From contig NZ_JAUSFI010000043.1 in assembly GCF_030651495.1 (NCBI RefSeq), positions 29,538 through 93,537 of the forward strand: a stretch of DNA of 64,000 nucleotides, read 5' to 3'. The stretch is from Undibacterium sp. (GTDB lineage Bacteria; Pseudomonadota; Gammaproteobacteria; Burkholderiales; Burkholderiaceae_D). How positions within the stretch are numbered: the stretch's first letter is position 1; every line of letters starts with the position of its first letter. The notes beneath the pieces are model-generated. The model had not been told where the DNA came from. It saw nothing but the letters and a program-made list of their open reading frames with translations, and ran no database searches. Below, in pieces: positions 54,694 to 64,000 of this stretch. The position numbers and the translations under genes were made by a program.

Positions 54694-57618
54694 ATGAAAC
54701 GTATGTTGTTCAATGCTACGCAGCAAGAAGAGCTTCGCGTAGCCATCGTCAATGGGCAGAAACTCATTGACATCGATATCGAAACCACGGGACGTGAACT
54801 TCGTAAATCCAACATTTACAAAGGCGTAATCACACGCATAGAACCCTCTCTGGAAGCCTGCTTCGTCAATTACGGCGAAGAGCGTCATGGCTTTTTGCCA
54901 TTCAAAGAAGTGGCTCGCGGCTACTTTAAAGAAGGCGTTGACGTCCGTAGTGCATCCATTAAAGATGCGCTGCGTGAGGGCCAGGAAATCATGGTCCAGG
55001 TTGAAAAGGAAGAACGTGGCAATAAAGGTGCCGCACTAACCACCTTCGTGTCTCTTGCCGGTCGCTACTTAGTTCTGATGCCGAATAATCCGCGTGGTGG
55101 TGGTGTATCGCGCCGCGTCGAGGGTGAAGAGCGTCAAGAACTGCGCGAAACCATGGATAAACTGGATTTGCCTACTGGCATGTCCGTGATTGCCCGTACC
55201 GCAGGCATAGGCCGCAATGTAGACGAGTTGCAATGGGATCTGAACTATCTGATGCAACTATGGACTGCCATTGACGGTGCAGGTAAATCTGCCGCTGGTG
55301 CATTCTTAATCTATCAAGAGTCTTCACTGGTGATCCGCGCGATTCGCGATTACTTCCAGCCAGATATCGGCGAGATTTTGATCGATACCGACGACATCTA
55401 CGAACAAGCGCAGCAATTCATGAGCCATGTGATGCCAGATATGGTGCATCGCGTAAAACGTTACAGCGACGATGTACCGCTGTTTTCGCGCTTCCAAATT
55501 GAACACCAGATCGAAACCGCCTATTCTCGCACGGTGCCTTTACCTTCAGGCGGCGCGATTGTGATCGATCATACCGAAGCCTTGGTCTCGGTCGATGTTA
55601 ACTCGGCACGCTCGACCCGTGGTGCAGATATCGAAACCACTGCGTTCAACACCAATTGCGAAGCGGCTGAAGAAGTTGCCCGACAATTGCGTCTGCGTGA
55701 TTTAGGCGGTCTGATCGTGATCGATTTTATCGACATGGAAAACGCAAAAAATCAACGCGAAGTCGAAACCCGCCTGAAAGACTCACTGCGCTACGACCGT
55801 GCACGAGTACAGATGGGCAAGATTTCCCGCTTTGGCCTGATGGAATTATCACGTCAGCGTCTGCGCCCTTCCTTGTCCGAAGGCAGTCACGTAACTTGCC
55901 CACGCTGCAACGGCACTGCGCACATCCGTGATACTGAATCCTCTGCTTTGCAAGTCCTGCGTATCATCCAGGAAGAAGCAATGAAAGAAAATTCAGCAGC
56001 GATTCACGTACAAGTGCCGGTTGATGTAGCTGCTTTCTTGCTCAATGAAAAACGTGGTGAGATTCTGAAGATAGAAACGCGTCACCGTGTTACTGTCATT
56101 TTGATTCCAAACACACATCTGGAAACGCCGCATTACAAGTTAGATCGTCTGAAGCACGATGATCCTCGCCTTGAAGAAGTACATGCTAGCTATGCTATGG
56201 CAGAGCAAGCTGATACCGACATCGGTTACAGCAAGAGTCAAAAAGAAGAAATTAAGCCGCGCCAGGAAGCCATGGTCAAAAGCATTACGCCTGACACGGC
56301 CCCTCTGGTGGAACGCAAGGAAACACCCGCACCTGTTGTAGCAGCACTTGTGGCGGCACCAGCTACTGAAGGATTCTTCGCCAAGGTAATGAACTTTTTC
56401 CGCTCAAAACCGGATGAGCCAGTCGCAATTGTGCCTGTCGTTGAAGAAAAACCACAGCAATCCCGCGACCGGGCTGAGCGTGACCGCAATGGCCGTGGCG
56501 GCCAACGCAACCGCAATGGCCGTGGCCGCGATCGTGCAGAACGTGAAGAGCGTCCTGCCAATGCCAACCCGCGTGCCGACAAGGAAGCGAAGGAAGAAGT
56601 CATCAAACCTGTCGCACAAGAGCCGCAAGCACCGCGTCAGCCGAAACCGCCACGTCCACCACGCGAAGAGCGTGAGGGTCAGGAGCCACGCCGCGGCCGT
56701 CAACCTCGTCAGCGAGAAGAACGCAAAGAAACAACAGCTAATGCAGAAGTTAAAGCTGATGAGCCTTTGCTAAATCAAGCGATTCCGGCGCAAACGAACG
56801 TGCTGCCAAAAACTGAACAGCATGCTGAAGCCAGTGAGACTCTGGCCACTGATGTAGTTGGTATCGATGCTGAAAGCAGCGAACAAAGCGAAGGTCGCCG
56901 TCGCCGTCGCCGTGGTGGTCGCAATCGCAATCGTCGTGATCGCGATGATGCAGAAACCAACGAAAATGGTGAAGCTACGGATTCAGCAGCAACGTCAGAA
57001 GCTAACAATGATGAAGCACCGAAGGCATCCATCGCTGTCAGCCCTGCTCCAGTTGTGACAGAAGCACCGGTCAGCGTCACTGCGGCAGTTGCCCCTGCTG
57101 CAGTCGCACCAATTGTGGTGACACCTGTTGCCGAAGCCGCGCCGGTTGTAGCTATACCAGTTGCTGAGCTTGCACCTAGTGCAATTGTGCCAGTTGTTGC
57201 TGAAGTTGCTGCAGTAGTAGTTCCCGCTGAATCAACACCAGCACCGGTAGTTACCGCAGTGGCACCACAAGTGGACATCACGATACCAACTCAAGCCAGT
57301 CTTGATTTGATACCCGCACCTGTGGCTGAAGTAATTGCAGCGCCTGCTGAAGTAATTTCTGCTGTAGTGGCGGAAAATACACCAGTGGTAGCGCCTGTGA
57401 CGGCAGCTGCACCCGCGCCAATGCAAATGGAAGGGCTACAGACCATGTTGGCGCAAGCCGATCTGACCTTGGCAAGTACCGACCCGGAAAAATTGCGCGC
57501 AGCACAAGCAGTAACTGCAGCAACTGTGGCCGCGCCACGTGTACCACGTGAACGCAAACCAGTCACACCACAATCGACTGAACCATTGGTCATGGTAGAT
57601 ACCAAGACCAAGCGATAA
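54694..57618 (+). CDS. rne: Ribonuclease E
   Basis: 974 residues. The catalytic half (1-500) starts [19 protein letters not shown], has the S1 domain ([20 protein letters not shown]), the metal-binding region [24 protein letters not shown] and [16 protein letters not shown], and the Zn-link CPRCNGT. The C-terminal half is disordered, with Arg-rich patches ([37 protein letters not shown]) that bind RNA and a long Ala/Pro/Val-rich stretch (about 780-930). It is the degradosome scaffold and rRNA/mRNA processing enzyme. A terminator follows. Confidence 0.96.
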   Translation: MKRMLFNATQQEELRVAIVNGQKLIDIDIETTGRELRKSNIYKGVITRIEPSLEACFVNYGEERHGFLPFKEVARGYFKEGVDVRSASIKDALREGQEIMVQVEKEERGNKGAALTTFVSLAGRYLVLMPNNPRGGGVSRRVEGEERQELRETMDKLDLPTGMSVIARTAGIGRNVDELQWDLNYLMQLWTAIDGAGKSAAGAFLIYQESSLVIRAIRDYFQPDIGEILIDTDDIYEQAQQFMSHVMPDMVHRVKRYSDDVPLFSRFQIEHQIETAYSRTVPLPSGGAIVIDHTEALVSVDVNSARSTRGADIETTAFNTNCEAAEEVARQLRLRDLGGLIVIDFIDMENAKNQREVETRLKDSLRYDRARVQMGKISRFGLMELSRQRLRPSLSEGSHVTCPRCNGTAHIRDTESSALQVLRIIQEEAMKENSAAIHVQVPVDVAAFLLNEKRGEILKIETRHRVTVILIPNTHLETPHYKLDRLKHDDPRLEEVHASYAMAEQADTDIGYSKSQKEEIKPRQEAMVKSITPDTAPLVERKETPAPVVAALVAAPATEGFFAKVMNFFRSKPDEPVAIVPVVEEKPQQSRDRAERDRNGRGGQRNRNGRGRDRAEREERPANANPRADKEAKEEVIKPVAQEPQAPRQPKPPRPPREEREGQEPRRGRQPRQREERKETTANAEVKADEPLLNQAIPAQTNVLPKTEQHAEASETLATDVVGIDAESSEQSEGRRRRRRGGRNRNRRDRDDAETNENGEATDSAATSEANNDEAPKASIAVSPAPVVTEAPVSVTAAVAPAAVAPIVVTPVAEAAPVVAIPVAELAPSAIVPVVAEVAAVVVPAESTPAPVVTAVAPQVDITIPTQASLDLIPAPVAEVIAAPAEVISAVVAENTPVVAPVTAAAPAPMQMEGLQTMLAQADLTLASTDPEKLRAAQAVTAATVAAPRVPRERKPVTPQSTEPLVMVDTKTKR

Positions 57619-57637
57619 AATTGCTTAGTCATTAAAA

Positions 57638-57672
57638 AAACCCGGCATCAGCAATGTTGCCGGGTTTTTTTC
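57638..57672 (+). terminator. Rho-independent terminator after rne
   Basis: AAACCCGGCA pairs with TGCCGGGTTT across a 10-base loop and is followed by a T-run; A-run on the other side. Strong hairpin. Confidence 0.9.
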
Positions 57673-57747
57673 TGGCCATGCCTAAAAACACAAATAGCAA
57701 ACGTGGTATCGTCTTGCTGTATCAAACCACCGCGTAAATCGATTCAA

Positions 57748-58887
57748 ATGAGCGAAAAATTTATTCCATTGACAGATCATCGTCAATATAAAGCAAACTT
57801 ACGCATACCAGCACAACTGGAACAACCAGTTGGAATGCTGGCAGATACCATGGGGCGCCCTTTGCATGACCTACGTATCTCGGTCACAGATCGCTGCAAT
57901 TTTCGTTGCGTGTATTGCATGCCGAAAGAAGTGTTTGATAAGGATTATCATTTCCTGCCGCAAACTTCCTTACTAAGCTTTGAAGAAATCACCCGCATCG
58001 CGCGCATCTTTGTCGCACATGGCGTCAGTAAAATAAGACTCACCGGCGGTGAACCCTTGTTGCGGAAAAATATCGAAAAACTGATCGCCATGTTAAGCGA
58101 GATTCCCACCCATGATGGACGGCGACTTGACTTGACGCTAACCACCAACGGCTCGCTGCTGGCACGTAAGGCCCAAAGTCTGAAAGATGCAGGGTTGACA
58201 CGCGTCACGGTGTCTTTAGACGCGATGAATGAGGCTACGTTCAAACGCATGAACGATGTAGATTTTTCAGTTTCAGATGTCTTGGACGGCATCACGGCTG
58301 CCCACTACGTTGGGCTAGGGCCCATCAAAATCAATATGGTCGTTAAGGGCGGGATGAACGATGATCAAATCATTCCGATGGCCCGCTATTTCAAAAATAC
58401 GCCACACATTTTACGTTTTATCGAATACATGGATGTCGGCGCATCGAACGGTTGGAAGTTAGATGAAGTCATCCCTTCTGCTGAAATAGTGCGTCGGATT
58501 AATGCGGCCGGGATGAAGCTAATAGCGATTGATCCCAACTACAAGGGAGAAACCGCTGAACGCTGGCGTTATGAAGCTGAAAATAACAGTGGCAGCGGTG
58601 AAATTGGGCTGATCTCCAGCGTGACACAGGCGTTCTGTCATGATTGCAGTCGCGCCCGCTTGTCGACTGAGGGCAAGCTGTATACTTGCCTGTTCGCCAA
58701 TCAAGGTCACGATTTGCGCGCGCTGTTGCGTGATGATCAACTTACCCATTCCGATCTGGCGATTTCTAACGTAGTGGCGCAACTCTGGCAGGCCAGAGGC
58801 GACCGCTACTCTGAGTTACGCAGCCAGAATACCCCTCAACAACCGGTAGCCGGCAAAAAAATTGAAATGTCTTATATCGGCGGATAA
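57748..58887 (+). CDS. moaA: GTP 3',8-cyclase MoaA (molybdenum cofactor)
   Basis: 379 residues from the ATG at 57748; an in-frame GTG at 57703 lies too near the rne terminator. First radical-SAM cluster in [13 protein letters not shown], second cluster Cys in [21 protein letters not shown], and the essential C-terminal GlyGly (SYIGG). Starts molybdopterin synthesis from GTP together with MoaC. mobA and moeA follow on the same strand. Confidence 0.95.
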   Translation: MSEKFIPLTDHRQYKANLRIPAQLEQPVGMLADTMGRPLHDLRISVTDRCNFRCVYCMPKEVFDKDYHFLPQTSLLSFEEITRIARIFVAHGVSKIRLTGGEPLLRKNIEKLIAMLSEIPTHDGRRLDLTLTTNGSLLARKAQSLKDAGLTRVTVSLDAMNEATFKRMNDVDFSVSDVLDGITAAHYVGLGPIKINMVVKGGMNDDQIIPMARYFKNTPHILRFIEYMDVGASNGWKLDEVIPSAEIVRRINAAGMKLIAIDPNYKGETAERWRYEAENNSGSGEIGLISSVTQAFCHDCSRARLSTEGKLYTCLFANQGHDLRALLRDDQLTHSDLAISNVVAQLWQARGDRYSELRSQNTPQQPVAGKKIEMSYIGG

Positions 58888-58940
58888 ATATCGATAATCC
58901 AACACCAAGCGTAAAACCAAACAACATTAAAATACGGACA

Positions 58941-59006
58941 GGCCTGCCGCGCATATCCCATGCGGCTTGCAGGCCAGAGTGGCTGGAAACCCGCATGGGA
59001 TATGCG
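58941..59006. repeat. Large inverted repeat with alternative pairing between moaA and mobA
   Basis: CGCATATCCCATGCGG (58950-58965) is exactly complementary to 58991-59006, a 16-bp perfect stem over a 25-base loop. A competing hairpin is possible: GGCCTGC (58941-58947) with GCAGGCC (58969-58975). No T-run follows. It lies about 60 bp before mobA. Confidence 0.85.
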
Positions 59007-59067
59007 TGACAGCCGTGCTAACTTTTAGATTTCAACTAAGACATTCCACCATTTAAACAAAATAACC

Positions 59068-59679
59068 ATGACAGCAATCGACAAACAACACATCACGGGT
59101 CTGATACTCGCGGGTGGACGTGGCACCAGGATGGGGCAAGTGGATAAAGGATTGCAAACATTCAGGGGCATGCCGATGGCAATGCATGTACTGATGCGAC
59201 TGTCGCCACAAGTAGGCGAACTCATCATCAACGCGAATCAGCATCTAGCGGCATATGAAGCGTTTGGCAGCGCGGTGTGGCCCGATCAGATCGAAGGTTA
59301 CGCAGGCCCATTGGCTGGCATTCAGGTTGGGCTGGCGCACTGCGAGACGCCTTACCTGGTCAGCGCGCCATGTGATTCGCCGTTCTTGCCTTTGGATCTG
59401 GTAGAGCGTTTATCTCAAGCCTTACTCATTGCAAATGCAGACCTTGCCGTTGCTACCACCATAGAGAGCCAAGACGGCATCGCCGGCAAGCAGGCCCACC
59501 CGGTATTTTCATTCATGAAATCGTCGTTACTGCCCCACCTGAGCCAGTTTTTACAAAATGGCGGGCGCAAGGTAGATGCTTGGTACGCCTCTTTACAGGT
59601 AGTCGAAGTCCCCTTTGATGATGTTGCTGCATTTCGCAACATCAATACCCTCAATGAATTACGACAATGTGAATCCTGA
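59068..59679 (+). CDS. mobA: Molybdenum cofactor guanylyltransferase
   Basis: 203 residues. The GTP-binding LILAGGRGTRMGQVDKGL signature is at residues 10-27, with VSAPCDSPFLPLDLVERL and HPVFSFMKSSLLPHL later. Attaches GMP to molybdopterin to form MGD. moeA follows with its ATG 5 bp after the stop. Confidence 0.94.
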   Translation: MTAIDKQHITGLILAGGRGTRMGQVDKGLQTFRGMPMAMHVLMRLSPQVGELIINANQHLAAYEAFGSAVWPDQIEGYAGPLAGIQVGLAHCETPYLVSAPCDSPFLPLDLVERLSQALLIANADLAVATTIESQDGIAGKQAHPVFSFMKSSLLPHLSQFLQNGGRKVDAWYASLQVVEVPFDDVAAFRNINTLNELRQCES

Positions 59680-59683
59680 CGCC

Positions 59684-60982
59684 ATGAATACTCATCATCC
59701 CCATTTCAGTTTGCACGATGTCGTCGGTTGCATGTCGGATTATGATCCCCATGCATTGCCTGTAGAGCAGGCGCAACAGATCATCCAGCAATTTATTAGC
59801 CCGATCCATGCAATAGAAAAACTGGCGCTACGGCAAGCCTTGGGGCGCGTGCTTGCCAGCGATATTATTTCAGGCATCAACGTCCCGGCGCATGACAATT
59901 CGGCGATGGATGGTTATGCCCTGCGCGGCAGCGATCTGCCGGCCAATGGTGATCTGGTACTGAAAATTATCGGTAGCGCCTACGCTGGTCGCGCATTCGC
60001 CGGCGCGGTACAGGCGAGGGAATGCGTCCGCATCATGACTGGTGCTGTCATGCCAGCTCATTGCGATACGGTGATCCCACAAGAATTTACACAAAATGCC
60101 AGTGAAGAGTGCGTCACCATTCCTTTTGGCAAAGTAAAAATGGGGGATAATCGGCGCTTTAAAGGTGAAGATCTGGCTTGTGGGAAAAAAGCTCTCGCCA
60201 AAGGCAAACTATTGCGCCCGGCTGATTTAGGCTTACTTGCTTCTTTGGGCGTTGCCGAGGTACCGGTTCAGCGGCGTTTACGGGTGGCTTTTTTTTCTAC
60301 CGGCGATGAATTGCGCTCACTCGGCGAAACCCTGGATGAAGGCTGCGTCTACGACAGCAATCGCTACACTCTGTATGGCATGCTGCAACGTCTAGGCTGT
60401 GAAATAATTGATATGGGCGTCATCAAGGATGATCCCGTATCGTTAAAGGCCGCGTTTCGTACCGCCTGTGAAAACGCCGATGCGGTCATTACCTCAGGTG
60501 GCGTATCGGTTGGTGCCGCCGATTACACCAAACAGATCATGGCTGAGTTGGGCGATGTTGCCTTCTGGACCATAGGTATGCGTCCAGGCCGGCCAATGGC
60601 ATTTGGCAAGATTCATTCGCATGGCAAAAGCGCCTACCTATTTGGCTTACCGGGCAATCCGGTTGCCGTCATGGTGACTTTTTACTTTCTGGCGCGCAAT
60701 GCCCTGCTGCATATGATGGGCGCGACAAATTCACCCTTGCCATTGGTGCCTGCACGCTCACAAGCCGCCATTCGCAAGCGCCCAGGACGAACCGAATATC
60801 AGCGCGGCATCTTATCAATAGCAGATGACGGCCAATTGCAAGTGGCCATCACAGGTGCGCAAGGCTCGGGCATTTTGCGCTCTATGTCAGAAGCCAACTG
60901 CATGGTGGTATTGCACCACCACCAGGGCAATGTCGCTGCGGGCGACCTGGTAGATCTTCACCTGTTTGAAGGATTGGTATAA
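59684..60982 (+). CDS. moeA: Molybdopterin molybdotransferase MoeA
   Basis: 432 residues from the ATG at 59684, just past mobA; a Met 16 codons later is an alternative. NVPAHDNSAMDGYALR, VRIMTGAVMPAHCDTVIPQEF and TSGGVSVGAADYTKQIM are signature segments, and the C-terminal beta-barrel ends near 430. Inserts molybdate into molybdopterin-AMP. Completes the moaA-mobA-moeA run. Confidence 0.95.
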   Translation: MNTHHPHFSLHDVVGCMSDYDPHALPVEQAQQIIQQFISPIHAIEKLALRQALGRVLASDIISGINVPAHDNSAMDGYALRGSDLPANGDLVLKIIGSAYAGRAFAGAVQARECVRIMTGAVMPAHCDTVIPQEFTQNASEECVTIPFGKVKMGDNRRFKGEDLACGKKALAKGKLLRPADLGLLASLGVAEVPVQRRLRVAFFSTGDELRSLGETLDEGCVYDSNRYTLYGMLQRLGCEIIDMGVIKDDPVSLKAAFRTACENADAVITSGGVSVGAADYTKQIMAELGDVAFWTIGMRPGRPMAFGKIHSHGKSAYLFGLPGNPVAVMVTFYFLARNALLHMMGATNSPLPLVPARSQAAIRKRPGRTEYQRGILSIADDGQLQVAITGAQGSGILRSMSEANCMVVLHHHQGNVAAGDLVDLHLFEGLV

Positions 60983-61189
60983 AGAGTCCTGGTCAGATGC
61001 CGAAACTCAGAGTGCCTTGAGAATGCCTTGAGCCTATCTGAGATGGGCAGTTATATGGCGACGTTTTCATTCCAATCAGGCCATGTTATGATTTATATCG
61101 CAACATTTAGATGACTGTTTTGCCGACTCTTAAAACACGCGATCATGGGCTTAACAAAAGTCCATACGCATTACACTGTGGAAATAACG

Positions 61190-61552
61190 ATGAATAAATT
61201 ATTAAAATCTCTGCTGATGGTTGTGAGCATGTCTGTCTTGTTAGCAAGTACAGCGCAAGCGAAAGATGAACCGAAGAAAGCGACAACTCCAGTTGCCGCA
61301 GTCTCAGCTTCAGCTTCAGCCATGGCCTCCTCAGAAAAAGCAGTTTTATTGGATTTGAACAGCGCGACAAAAAAAGAATTAGCCGAACTGCCAAAAATTG
61401 GTGATGCGCGTTCTGCCGCCATCATTAAAGGCCGTCCCTATAAAGGCAAAGATGAACTAGTCTCTAAAAAGATTTTGACGGAAGATGTCTATAACGGAAT
61501 TAAAGAACTGGTCATCGCCAAGCAAAAATCTCCAGTTGAAAAGAAAAAGTAA
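61190..61552 (+). CDS. ComEA-like helix-hairpin-helix protein, secreted
   Basis: 120 residues from the ATG at 61190; the frame also opens at 61145. A signal peptide (SLLMVVSMSVLLASTAQA, cut near residue 24), a Lys/Ala/Ser spacer, then a helix-hairpin-helix domain: VLLDLNSATKKELAELPKIGDARSAAIIKGRPYKGKDEL. Small HhH proteins of this kind bind DNA in the periplasm, as ComEA in competence, but many homologues are uncharacterised. Terminator follows. Confidence 0.85.
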   Translation: MNKLLKSLLMVVSMSVLLASTAQAKDEPKKATTPVAAVSASASAMASSEKAVLLDLNSATKKELAELPKIGDARSAAIIKGRPYKGKDELVSKKILTEDVYNGIKELVIAKQKSPVEKKK

Positions 61553-61583
61553 GTTGAGCTTGTATCTGAATTCAGCATAAAAG

Positions 61584-61612
61584 AAACCGGCCTGAGTGCC
61601 GGTTTTTTCTTA
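61584..61612 (+). terminator. Rho-independent terminator after the ComEA-like gene
   Basis: AAACCGGC pairs with GCCGGTTT across CTGAGT, and the hairpin runs into TTTTTT. Confidence 0.88.
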
Positions 61613-61729
61613 TATTGACAGATATTTACTTGCGAAGCGCGGTAAAAATATGCGGCAAAACATGGCTCTTTAGTGTAAATTTCGCTGATCCTATTTAACC
61701 TATTTTTTAAGACTCTCTCCGGACGCCCT

Positions 61730-63445
61730 ATGCAAACCGAAAGCTTTATCCCAGGCAAAGATGCCTCCCTCGAATCGACTATCCGCACCATGCAGACCAA
61801 GCTGGCCACACGTGGTTTTGTGCTTAATGAATCCTCCTGGCTGAATGAAATTGAAAGCATCTGGTCAGTGCACGTCAAAGATCACGAATGTCCTATGCTG
61901 TTTGCCAACGGCAAAGGAGCGACGGAGTTGGCAGCGCGTGCCAGTGCCTTGGGCGAATTCTTTGAGCGGCTTGGTACGCATTATTTCTGGACCCATTTTC
62001 ACCTGGGCGAAACCCGCGCTAATCGCCCCTTTGTACATTATCCGCAAGAGCACTGGTTTGCGCCGAATGAAGATGGCAGCTGGCCGCAAGAATTACTCAA
62101 CCCAGAGCTGCATGATTTTTACAATCCAGATGGCGAAATTGACGCTGAAGTCCTGGTCGATCTGAATTCAGGCAATGTCGCACGCGGCATCTGCGCCCTG
62201 CCCTACACCCGGCTGCGCGATGGCGTGCAAACTTACATACCGGTCAACATCATCGGTAACCTGTATGTCAGTAACGGCATGGCCGCAGGTAACACTTTGA
62301 TGGAAGCGCGCAGCCAGGCACTGTCCGAAATTTTTGAACGGGCCATCAAATACCGCATCATCAGGGAAGGGATCTGTCTGCCAGAAGTGCCGGACGAAGT
62401 CATCGCCCGCTACCCAGGCATCGCTGCTGGTATTGCCGGCTTACGTAAGGCTGGATTTGGCATCGTGGTGCGCGACGCTTCACTAGGAGGCAAGTATCCA
62501 GTCATGAACGTAACGCTGCTGCACCCTAAAGATCAAGGGATCTTCGCCAGTTTTGGCGCCCATCCACGCTTCGAGATCGCGTTAGAGCGGGCATTGACCG
62601 AACTGCTGCAAGGCCGTGCGCTGGATACCTTAGAAGGCTTCCCTGCGCCTGGTTTTGATATGGATGAAATTAATGCCGTCGCCAATCTTGAAATCCACTT
62701 TGTTGATTCCAGTGGCGTGATTCACTGGGATTTCTTGGGCGACACGCCAGATTTCCCATTCGTCGACTGGAACTTCAGCAACACTACGGCCGAAGATTAT
62801 GCCTGGCTGTGCGATGCGATCCACGCCGAAGGCAAGGACATGTACATCGCTGATTTTGACGAACAAGGTGCCTATAGTTGCCGTATTCTGGTGCCTGGCA
62901 TGTCCGAGATTTACCCGGTCGAAGATCTCGAATGGGAAAACAATAGCATTGGCAATCAGATTCGCCCAGCCCTGGTCAGGCTCCATGACTTGAGTGAAGC
63001 AGAATGTGCCGAATTGCTGGAAGTGCTGCAAACTATGAACGTCAGCGAAGAACGCCCATTATGGGAGATTCTCGGCCTCGCCATCCCGGTTGGCACACCA
63101 TGGAAACAACTGCGTATCGGTGAACTCAAAACACTGCTGGCACTCGCCGTCGGTGACGAAGAAGCGATCCTGGAAGGCTGCGACTGGATCCATCACTTCA
63201 ACGATTTAAGCGCGAACCGCAGACTGGTATATCGCTGCGTAGAAAGCATCCTAAAATTAGAAAACAGCGAAGAGTTTTTGCGCCCACTGATATTGCTGTA
63301 CGGCGAAGAAAACTTCCGTCAAGCCGAAGCACTGCTAGATCGCAGCGAACGCTTCTTCGGTCTCGATACTCTCGGGTCAGATATGCAAGGCAGCGCCATG
63401 CACCAAACTTTATTGGCGGCGTATGACAAATTGTTTGCTGAGTAA
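61730..63445 (+). CDS. ycaO: YcaO, ribosomal protein S12 methylthiotransferase accessory factor
   Basis: 571 residues, co-linear with E. coli YcaO (about 586). The start ESFIPGKDASLESTIRTMQ and FANGKGATELAARASALGEFFERL match E. coli YcaO closely; the ATP-binding glutamates lie in GEFFERL and SEIFERAIKYR. E. coli YcaO assists RimO-type beta-methylthiolation of S12; members of the wider superfamily make azolines in peptides, but no RiPP genes lie nearby. Single gene with its own terminator. Confidence 0.94.
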   Translation: MQTESFIPGKDASLESTIRTMQTKLATRGFVLNESSWLNEIESIWSVHVKDHECPMLFANGKGATELAARASALGEFFERLGTHYFWTHFHLGETRANRPFVHYPQEHWFAPNEDGSWPQELLNPELHDFYNPDGEIDAEVLVDLNSGNVARGICALPYTRLRDGVQTYIPVNIIGNLYVSNGMAAGNTLMEARSQALSEIFERAIKYRIIREGICLPEVPDEVIARYPGIAAGIAGLRKAGFGIVVRDASLGGKYPVMNVTLLHPKDQGIFASFGAHPRFEIALERALTELLQGRALDTLEGFPAPGFDMDEINAVANLEIHFVDSSGVIHWDFLGDTPDFPFVDWNFSNTTAEDYAWLCDAIHAEGKDMYIADFDEQGAYSCRILVPGMSEIYPVEDLEWENNSIGNQIRPALVRLHDLSEAECAELLEVLQTMNVSEERPLWEILGLAIPVGTPWKQLRIGELKTLLALAVGDEEAILEGCDWIHHFNDLSANRRLVYRCVESILKLENSEEFLRPLILLYGEENFRQAEALLDRSERFFGLDTLGSDMQGSAMHQTLLAAYDKLFAE

Positions 63446-63461
63446 ATAAGCGATGAACAAA

Positions 63462-63518
63462 ACATCCATGCGCCTTTCAAGGCGACTTAGCGCCACGAGA
63501 CGCATGGATGTGTTTTTT
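63462..63518 (+). terminator. Rho-independent terminator after ycaO
   Basis: ACATCCATGCG (63462-63472) pairs with CGCATGGATGT (63501-63511), enclosing a small inner GGCG/CGCC hairpin, and six T follow. Confidence 0.85.
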
Positions 63519-63778
63519 GATCGGTTGCGCGGCAAGCCTCACCCTTTCGGGTGGAAATGATATCAATTTTCACCTAATTAGTTACAAAGTTCAGAAAGAA
63601 GGTATTTTCGTCATTCTCGCGCATGCGGGAATCCAGAAGCAACATCGTGCGAAGCGCGCCAATATTGACGCTGCGCGTGATGAACGAACTAGATTCCCGC
63701 CGGCGCGGGAATGACGTTAATGAACATTCTGAGTTTAGTAACTAATCACAAAATAATTTAATAGAAAATAGAATCCCA
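63519..63778. other. Non-coding gap before tsaD, mostly a palindromic repeat
   Basis: With the ycaO terminator this gap runs from 63446 to 63778. Apart from the repeat at 63609-63716 it is AT-rich and holds the tsaD promoter; no gene is supported. Confidence 0.6.
63609..63716. repeat. MITE-like repeat with inverted ends (dRS3-like cores)
   Basis: About 108 bp bounded by 28-bp imperfect inverted ends (24 of 28 match). Each end starts CGTCATTC, contains a near-palindromic core of the ATTCCCGC...GCGGGAAT type, and ends in CCAG or CTAG. Similar CGTCATTCCCGC elements are scattered in many beta-proteobacteria. No transposase; the open frame across it is not a gene. Confidence 0.75.
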
Positions 63779-64000
63779 ATGATAGTTCTCGGCATTGAAT
63801 CCTCCTGCGATGAAACCGGCCTGGCGCTGTACGATACCGAGCACGGCTTGCTGGCGCATGCGCTGCATTCGCAAATTGCCATGCATCAGGAATACGGCGG
63901 CGTGGTGCCGGAACTGGCGTCGCGCGACCATATCCGGCGCGCCCTGCCCTTGCTGACCGAAGTCTTGCACTCGGCCAAGCTGGATAAACACCAGATCGAC
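63779..64000 (+). CDS. tsaD: tRNA N6-threonylcarbamoyladenosine transferase TsaD, 5' part
   Basis: 74 residues before the window edge. It begins [19 protein letters not shown] and has [15 protein letters not shown], both signatures of TsaD/Gcp, which transfers the threonylcarbamoyl group to A37 of tRNAs reading ANN codons. The reading frame is richer in G and C at third positions than most genes earlier in the window. Confidence 0.96.
   Translation, partial: MIVLGIESSCDETGLALYDTEHGLLAHALHSQIAMHQEYGGVVPELASRDHIRRALPLLTEVLHSAKLDKHQID

Noticed and set aside
61730..63445. YcaO as part of a RiPP azoline cluster
   Set aside because: The protein is co-linear with the housekeeping E. coli YcaO and has no precursor, dehydrogenase or transporter nearby.
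63508..63714. 68-residue frame downstream of ycaO
   Set aside because: It spans the terminator and the palindromic repeat; such repeats often give accidental frames.

Overview
The window looks like a stretch of chromosome from a motile betaproteobacterium of the order Burkholderiales, probably near Oxalobacteraceae (Undibacterium/Herminiimonas-like). This is an inference from gene content and order: hemW-rdgB-rph with a PP2C/kinase pair, yicC-gmk-rpoZ-spoT, a DUF3422 gene, greB, a complete fliE-fliR block, ccoI-ccoS, rluC divergent from rne, and the start of tsaD. No tRNA, rRNA, CRISPR array, prophage or transposase gene was seen. About 60 protein genes are packed tightly, many with ATGA stop/start overlaps.

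Layout. 1-940: 3' part-missing gene for a degenerate-EAL/HDOD signalling protein (minus). 1102-5679 (minus): Ser/Thr kinase, PP2C phosphatase, rph, rdgB, hemW. 5840-10075 (plus): yicC, gmk, rpoZ, spoT. 10125-12090 (minus): DUF3422 membrane protein and greB. 12215-14580 (plus): a NarL-type response regulator whose phospho-acceptor Asp is Glu, then a diguanylate cyclase with an I-site. 14642-24283 (minus): a ten-gene sugar-modification and glycosyltransfer island (SPINDLY/O-GlcNAc-transferase-like protein, rfbF, rfbG, epimerase, C-methyltransferase, acyltransferase, reductase/epimerase, CmcI-like enzyme, phytanoyl-type dioxygenase, TylF-like methyltransferase). 24627-31819 (plus): flagellin, flaG, fliD, fliS, fliT, an extra FliK-domain protein, an FlhB C-domain homologue (FlhX type) and a YcgR/PilZ brake. 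31834-43574: fliE (minus) and fliF-G-H-I-J-K-L-M-N-O-P-Q-R (plus). 43580-47721: nnr, a LolD/YbbA-type ABC ATPase divergent from tesA, mnmH. 47736-50413 (minus): a small metal-binding-domain ORF, ccoI and the 47-residue ccoS, with an FNR-type box in front. 50911-54037 (minus): rluC, HAD phosphatase, Rieske protein, sppA. 54694-63445 (plus): rne, moaA, mobA, moeA, a ComEA-like protein, ycaO. 63779-end: 5' part of tsaD.

How the parts may work together. The glycan island sits back-to-back with flagellin and begins with a TPR-glycosyltransferase of the family that O-glycosylates Ser/Thr. Its enzymes fit CDP-glucose -> CDP-4-keto-6-deoxyglucose -> epimerised, C-methylated, reduced and further decorated deoxyhexose. 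The most economical reading is a flagellin O-glycosylation system with an unusual branched sugar; this is inference. Cyclic-di-GMP functions recur (EAL/HDOD, GGDEF, YcgR) and flank the motility genes. A textbook sigma-28 promoter precedes fliD and a weaker one lies in the long leader of fliC.

Most notable items for a second look: the flagellin-linked sugar island; the Asp-to-Glu response regulator; the CcoI N-terminal metal-binding domain encoded as a separate overlapping ORF downstream of an FNR box; a possible small RNA between sppA and ccoI; a 16-bp perfect inverted repeat with competing pairings between moaA and mobA; a palindrome-ended repeat before tsaD; and a recurring intergenic ATACTCCCCC motif.
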